This document shows, piece after piece, positions 58,742-64,000 of a stretch of DNA of 64,000 bases. The notes beneath the pieces are model-generated. The model searched no databases. It was not told the origin of the DNA and saw nothing but the letters and a program-made list of their open reading frames with translations. This DNA is from Schoenoplectus triqueter (lineage: Eukaryota; Streptophyta; Magnoliopsida; Poales; Cyperaceae), in contig CAXKVV010000277.1 of assembly GCA_964058805.1 (NCBI GenBank), forward strand, positions 124,001 through 188,000. Direction: 5' to 3'. The stretch's first letter is position 1. Each line of letters starts with the position of its first letter. A program made the translations under genes and the position numbers.

Positions 58742-60939
58742 GTGTGTGGTAACAGTAAACTGATGTTGGCGTTATGGTTGTGTTTCTTGGTTGTTTAGTT
58801 ACTATTTTGTTTCAAGAGTGATATTTAAATAAATCAGTGTACCAGTGGAATTTCGCATTATGTTGGAAGAATATGAGAATTTCATAGAAGGTTTTGTGTT
58901 GTCATTCCCCATCGTACCTTTCATGTTTTTCAAACCCGTTGTTATAACTTATAACAGCGTTTGATAGTTAACCTACTTTATGTCACTCGACATGTTGAAT
59001 GAATAAACTCGACAAAGAGGAAACAGACATAGGAGATGTATGTTAGCAGAGGCTGTGTTGTTCGAAAGCATTTTTCATGCTGAACGTATATCCAAATTGG
59101 ATGAATACCGTCTCATTGGCTCATTTCCTTCAACTAAATAATTGAACTAAAAAACTAAAAATATTAAGACAGAGATGTATTAGAGAATGAGCAAATTTAA
59201 GAATGGTTCTCCTCCCATAGTGATAGGAAATACAAAATCTTTTTTCTTATTTCTCTCCTGCTGTTGTCTTTTTTCTTTTACTCGGTTTTGCTGTAGACTT
59301 GAACCCACCTCCGTATTTTCTTCTCATAGCCTCCGCCTCAACCTTCTCTTTTAGTTTCTCCAAAGCTGTTTATCAGATAGAGAGTGGAGAGAGAGAGAGA
59401 GAGAGAAGGCACTCAATCAGAAAACGGCAAGAATAAATGTGCAAATGTGAAAACGTCTAAATATAAGAGTCTAAATTGCTTAACTTTCTAAATGTCCATA
59501 AAAAACCCTCTAGATCCTTATTTTTACTAAAAAAATGATAAAAACCCTCATCCGGGCCAGACTGTTATTTTTACTGAACAATGACCAAGATTGATATGAA
59601 TACTGTACATACTTTTAGTGTACCGAAAATGGTGGACAGTGTACAAATTTGAATACACACACACACACACATGATTAATTCACTCTCTCCGGTGTGTAAA
59701 AGTTGGATCTATAAAAGACACGTCAAGTAGTACTACGTAGGATTTGAATTCATAAAAGCTAGCGTGCATGTCGATATTCATGCAGGCTCCTTGATGAGTT
59801 CCTTAATGGTATTTCCGTTCTTCTACAAAGAGAAGTTAGAAATTTGTCTTCCAACTTTGAGAGGAAAGATGAATTATTCCGAAACCTGAAATCCTTCCAA
59901 TATATTTTTTTTTCAAAAATGTCATTTCAATGTTTATTTTTTTTAAGTATTTCTAGTTACTATTTTTCTGTGTAATAATTATAAGAACAAATTTAATGAT
60001 CAAAACAGCATCCTTCCAATATTGTATCAATAATTATTATCAGTTGATATAGTACTTCATATTAATACCATCATCATGACACTGTCACCATCGTTGAATA
60101 TCATTATCGCTTTTCACTTTTTTACAATTTTCTAATAAATATTTGTAGCAGCTACAACAACGTAATTTGTTTCCGCTTCGTTCTTCATATCTCAATTTAA
60201 ACCGCAAATATCAATTCCGAATTGTTCTTGATCTTTACAATCTACAATTGACTTCTGTTTAGAAATTATTTTTATTTTTTCCCCTTAAACCATTGTATTA
60301 TTTTTAAATTTTTAAAATTTTCATTATTTTAATAAAAGGTTTTACAACTGTTTATTTTAACAATCTTGAGAATTAATCGCAATAAATTTATAGAAATCTT
60401 ACAATGAAGAATATTTACAAACATATTCTTAAACTTATAAATTGATTGTGTTTTAAGTTTTAGCCGTTAAATTGCCATATAATTTAGAGTGACACTTAAA
60501 TTATATGAAACTTGAACACAACAAATTTATAAACTTAAAAATATATTTATGATTTTTTTAATTTTTAATATTTTTACGAATTTATTTAAAGTTAATTGTT
60601 AAGGTTGACAACGACAGAACCACCCTTTAATAAAATAGACTCATCCAACATCTGCTTGGAACAAAGCCCATACGCATCAGAGAAGAGGCCTATAGACATT
60701 CAGTTCCTGTTGTGTTTGTAATGAAAAATGCCCACCCTTGTAAGGAAGCAAAATTAGAGAAGTCCGTAATATGTGAAAATGACAGCCCATATATATCTAG
60801 CCCAAAAGATAGTTGAGCAGGTTTCAGTTCGTCAAAAGAAATTGGAAATCCTGGGAAAGAAGGGGCAGAGGCAAGGAATGCATGGCCTGGATAACAATTG
60901 TATTTTTCTAACGTTGGCATTTTTAAGTCACCTATGAAT
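58742..60939. other. F3H 3'UTR and intergenic
   Basis: A candidate polyadenylation signal (AAATAAA) lies near 58825. Microsatellites: GA run at about 59386-59407 and AC run near 59655-59672. The minus-strand frame 60690-60920 has no family I recognise. No other gene is visible. Confidence 0.5.
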
Positions 60940-61557
60940 TAGAGCTGCACAAAAAAATTCGGTCTCGTTACTCAGTTCAGGCTAGATTCTGTCTTGAGCT
61001 AATCTGATTCGAGCTAATTTGACTTGAGCTAATCTGACTTGATAGTTAAATAAGTCGAGTTTGAGTTGGGGTTGGGGTTGGCTCGGCTCGAATAATAATA
61101 GTTTATATATTTTTTCTGTTAAATTCTAATTCAATAATCTATCTCTCATTTATCTCTCGTCATCTCACAATCTCAGCGGTTTAACAACTTCTCGTGCTCG
61201 TTCATGACTCGACTTATATATCTTACTCAATAATTATTTTGCTGGCCCGTCCATTCAAATTAGTGCAACAAAGATTTTATTGAAAATATAGTTTGTTGAT
61301 ATATCAATTTTGTACTAACTCATGTATCATTTTTGTAAATATATCGAATTTACGGTTTGTAGATATATTAAATATAAATGTCAAACTGAGTCAACGTACA
61401 TGCATTGGCTCATGAGACAGCTCGTGAGTTAGCTCGAATAGTAATGAGCCGAGCTTGAGCTAGACTTTTCAGCTTGAAACGTTTCACGAGCTCTACTCAA
61501 CTTGACTCGAATTTTCATGAACCGAGATTGAGCTAAGCCCGACTCATTTGTAGCCCG
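60940..61557. mobile_element. hAT-like remnant with GAGCT/CTCGA subterminal motifs
   Basis: The left TAGAGCTGCACAAAAAAATT and right CATTTGTAGCCC are imperfect inverted ends. Both halves repeat GAGCTAATCTGACTTG, GCTCG and GAGCCGAGC motifs. No clean target duplication was found, so limits are approximate. Confidence 0.55.
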
Positions 61558-62498
61558 GTCAATGTAGCTGCTTCCACGTGTCCTTGTTTGGAATCTAATG
61601 AGTAATGACTACCTTCATTGTTGTAGATGCTGCAATGATTCGGATGTTAATGAAATGCTAATTTAATATTCAAAAAATTAGCTAGTAACCAGTCAAAATT
61701 TTAGAAATGTTTTAATAAGTTCACATGCATATTCCTGCATCACAATCCGAATGCATGATCTTCGTTTACAATAATTCAACAGCTATGCAATTAATTGAGT
61801 TAGTTGAAAATGGTTTGAAGTACTTTATTTAAAGAATCGGTTACGATTATATAAACTAGTTAACTGCTAATATTTAATCAGATATTGTTTTTTATTAGAA
61901 AAAAATAATAAGTTCTTGTTTTGATTAACGAAATGTTGCCACGTATATTGAACGATCGATTAATTGCATGAAGACATGGATACTGGCATACTGCGAATGA
62001 TTGGCTTCATGAAATTTGTTACTAAGGTTAGATTGTGCCATAAATTATAATTGGACGTGGCAGTGCTTAACTACCTTAATAGTCAAGATAACTAGCTAAT
62101 ATTTCTTAATTGTTGGAGAAGCTCAAAGTACAATATATATTGAATTGATCGCCTTTTTAGAGCAGGACTAATTAAATCCTAATTGAATTTATTGAATTTA
62201 TTAACAAAATAAGAGATTTTTTTGCTTTCAAATGTCAAAAATCATTTTGTTTTTCTTTTCATGGCGTAATTTTAATTTTTTCTGTGATTACTCCGACTAA
62301 ACTAGTAATTCCCAAATTAAGAAAACTATTTTGGAACTCTCCGCTAGCCGAGGCCCAATTTGCAAAGTTCTCTAGAAACTGCATTGGAATTTTAATTTGA
62401 GTAAGGGAGAAAAGCTGTGTTCGTTTGCACTAAAAAAAACAGATAATGGTTGTGCCGTACGGATAAAAAGAGATTTTAAGTTTTGACGAGGTGCATGT
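61558..62498. other. Intergenic, nothing recognised
   Basis: AT-rich spacer, with no gene or repeat defined. Confidence 0.5.
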
Positions 62499-62507
62499 GA
62501 TAGTTCC

Positions 62508-62857
62508 GGATCCAAATCTGCTATTATTTTTGGATAATAGTAAGGTCTTATTTTTAAATTAAAAATATTTAAAAAATCTTAAAAAAATTATAGATGTATT
62601 ATTTTACTTATAGATTAAAATTTGATAATCCATCAAAGACCGTTAATTTGAAACCGTTGTAAACATTAGTGAAAAATCATTAAAATTGATAATCTGTGAT
62701 GAACTATCAAACATTAATAAAATTACATAAAATTTTATAGACTATCAATCTATAAGCAAAAAAAATATATTTATAATTATTTTTTCTATTTTTAAGATTT
62801 TTTTAGATTTAAAAGTTGAATCCTTCTATTGCCAAAAATAATAGCAGATTTGGATCC
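62508..62857. mobile_element. MULE-type MITE with a perfect 9-bp target duplication
   Basis: It is flanked by GATAGTTCC on both sides (62499-62507 and 62858-62866). The terminal inverted repeat starts with 26 identical bases (GGATCCAAATCTGCTATTAT and on) and continues imperfectly for about 110 bp. A 9-bp duplication with long inverted ends fits Mutator-like elements. No coding sequence. Confidence 0.88.
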
Positions 62858-62866
62858 GATAGTTCC

Positions 62867-64000
62867 ATGTGAGAGGATAGAAGACAAAAATTGACACAGT
62901 GATATGTACTTATGTAGTGATCAAGTAACAAATTCGTCCCAACTAATTAATTAATACGTAAGGTATTAGATGAGAGTGCACATGCAACTCATATATATAA
63001 ATAACAATTTTGCGGTTCTTCTAATTAATCGCCGAGCCCCAATCTCCCGGCTTTAATTATTACTATTATTATTTTCCATTCGGCAATCGTCATGCACTAG
63101 AGAAATTCTTGTATTGAAATCCGGATATATAAGTTTGTACTATTTTATTTTTCAATGTTAAAAATACAAAAAAGATATGATTGTGTTGGTTGATGTTTTG
63201 GGTTATTTGATTCATTTGGCATAATTTATAAAAATTCATAGACTCTGAGTCCAACTCTTGCCGAGGCTCATTATGCAAAATTTTCATGTCATATTAATCT
63301 CAATATCTCCGACGAGATTCATGGGTCCATGAACAAATCCTTAAACATGCATGAATGGAAGAATTTGTGATTCTTGTATTAATTGCCTTTTCCGTCAAAA
63401 TTGAAGTTGACATTGTCGATCATGACCATGAAATTAAGGGTTAATCTTTTCTAAATCACCTCATCAAACTTTACGTTTGCAATTAATTCCCTTAAGACGG
63501 GTTTATCACTTTGCATATGAGGCAATTTTTTAGTAATAAAATTTTGAAGAAAAACACAACTTAATTAATTCGGCAATAGAGATTAGTTGCATGTGCAATT
63601 CCCATATGCGAGTTGCTTGTATTTATTCTAATTCCTAATTTCATGCCACGTATAGCTTCAGGCTGGCAAAGCATCTATGTAACAAATGATCACTATTATC
63701 ATTTATCTTGTAACTATATTAAGTTGCAACGATCTAGCTACTTATGCGTGTTCGTTTTAATTTATGCGCCGTTAACGTTCAGAAAAGAAATTTGGTAAAA
63801 CGCTTCTTATTAAGAATCTTTTGGTTGCAATATTAAGGGAGTTTTGCCAATAAATTTTTGGCGAATTTTGGTAGGGCTTGATGAATTGAAAATTAGAGTT
63901 TTTACGCTAACTGATATAGAACAAATAGAAAAATTATATTTGCGTCCCCATTAATTTTCTGCATCTGTTATATATAATTTATCAATTATAGAGAGAGAGA
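62867..64000. other. Intergenic to the window end, nothing recognised
   Basis: AT-rich sequence with short frames lacking any domain. A GA run begins at the right edge. Confidence 0.5.

Noticed and set aside
60690..60920. 76-aa minus-strand frame
   Set aside because: No domain and no repeat relation that I can name; support is too weak.
1..64000. tRNA, rRNA or snRNA genes
   Set aside because: No tRNA T-arm/anticodon combination or rRNA segment was recognised by eye; a covariance-model scan would be decisive.

Overview
This is a nuclear window from a flowering plant, most likely a core eudicot. The genes are split by GT-AG introns in AT-rich DNA, the products are plant families (an IQD protein, flavanone 3-hydroxylase), and plant transposons fill the space between them. 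I cannot name the species.

Layout. (1) 1-11.3 kb: the 3' part of a CCCH zinc-finger gene (+; first exon outside the window) converges on a complete six-exon IQD gene (-, 11084 to 5624, 773 aa). (2) 11.3-22 kb: transposons and simple repeats: a CCCG-rich hAT element, a second hAT, a 30-bp minisatellite, a MULE-like foldback element, a CACTA element and a Helitron. (3) 22.0-24.2 kb: a short complete gene for mitochondrial ribosomal protein bL33 (-, 57 aa), probably with a 5'UTR intron. (4) 24.2-32.4 kb: MITEs, the 3' end of an MFS transporter gene broken by a hAT-like insertion, and a SAUR-like fragment. (5) 32.4-37.1 kb: a complete 16-exon RCC1-repeat gene (-, 548 aa). (6) 37.3-42.7 kb: three near-tandem Helitrons and an orphan amino-acid-transporter exon. 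(7) 42.7-52.6 kb: a nested transposon complex. (8) 53-56.2 kb: further hAT elements. (9) 56.6-58.7 kb: a complete three-exon flavanone 3-hydroxylase gene (+, 366 aa). (10) 58.7-64 kb: no gene recognised; a hAT-like remnant and a MULE-type MITE.

The CCCH, IQD and RCC1 genes have the best-matching Arabidopsis counterparts I recall as At1g19860, At1g19870 (IQD32) and At1g19880, which are consecutive there. The left half therefore looks like an old conserved gene block expanded by transposons. F3H (flavonoid biosynthesis) and bL33 (mitochondrial translation) have no evident functional link to that block.

Exon boundaries were worked out by hand from splice sites, reading-frame continuity and remembered family sequences; no search was run. 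I found no clearly new biological system. The most unusual structures are MULE-like foldback elements carrying GC-rich palindromes, hAT elements that each have their own short subterminal motif, and a transposon insertion that splits the last codons of a transporter gene and whose removal in silico restores the frame.
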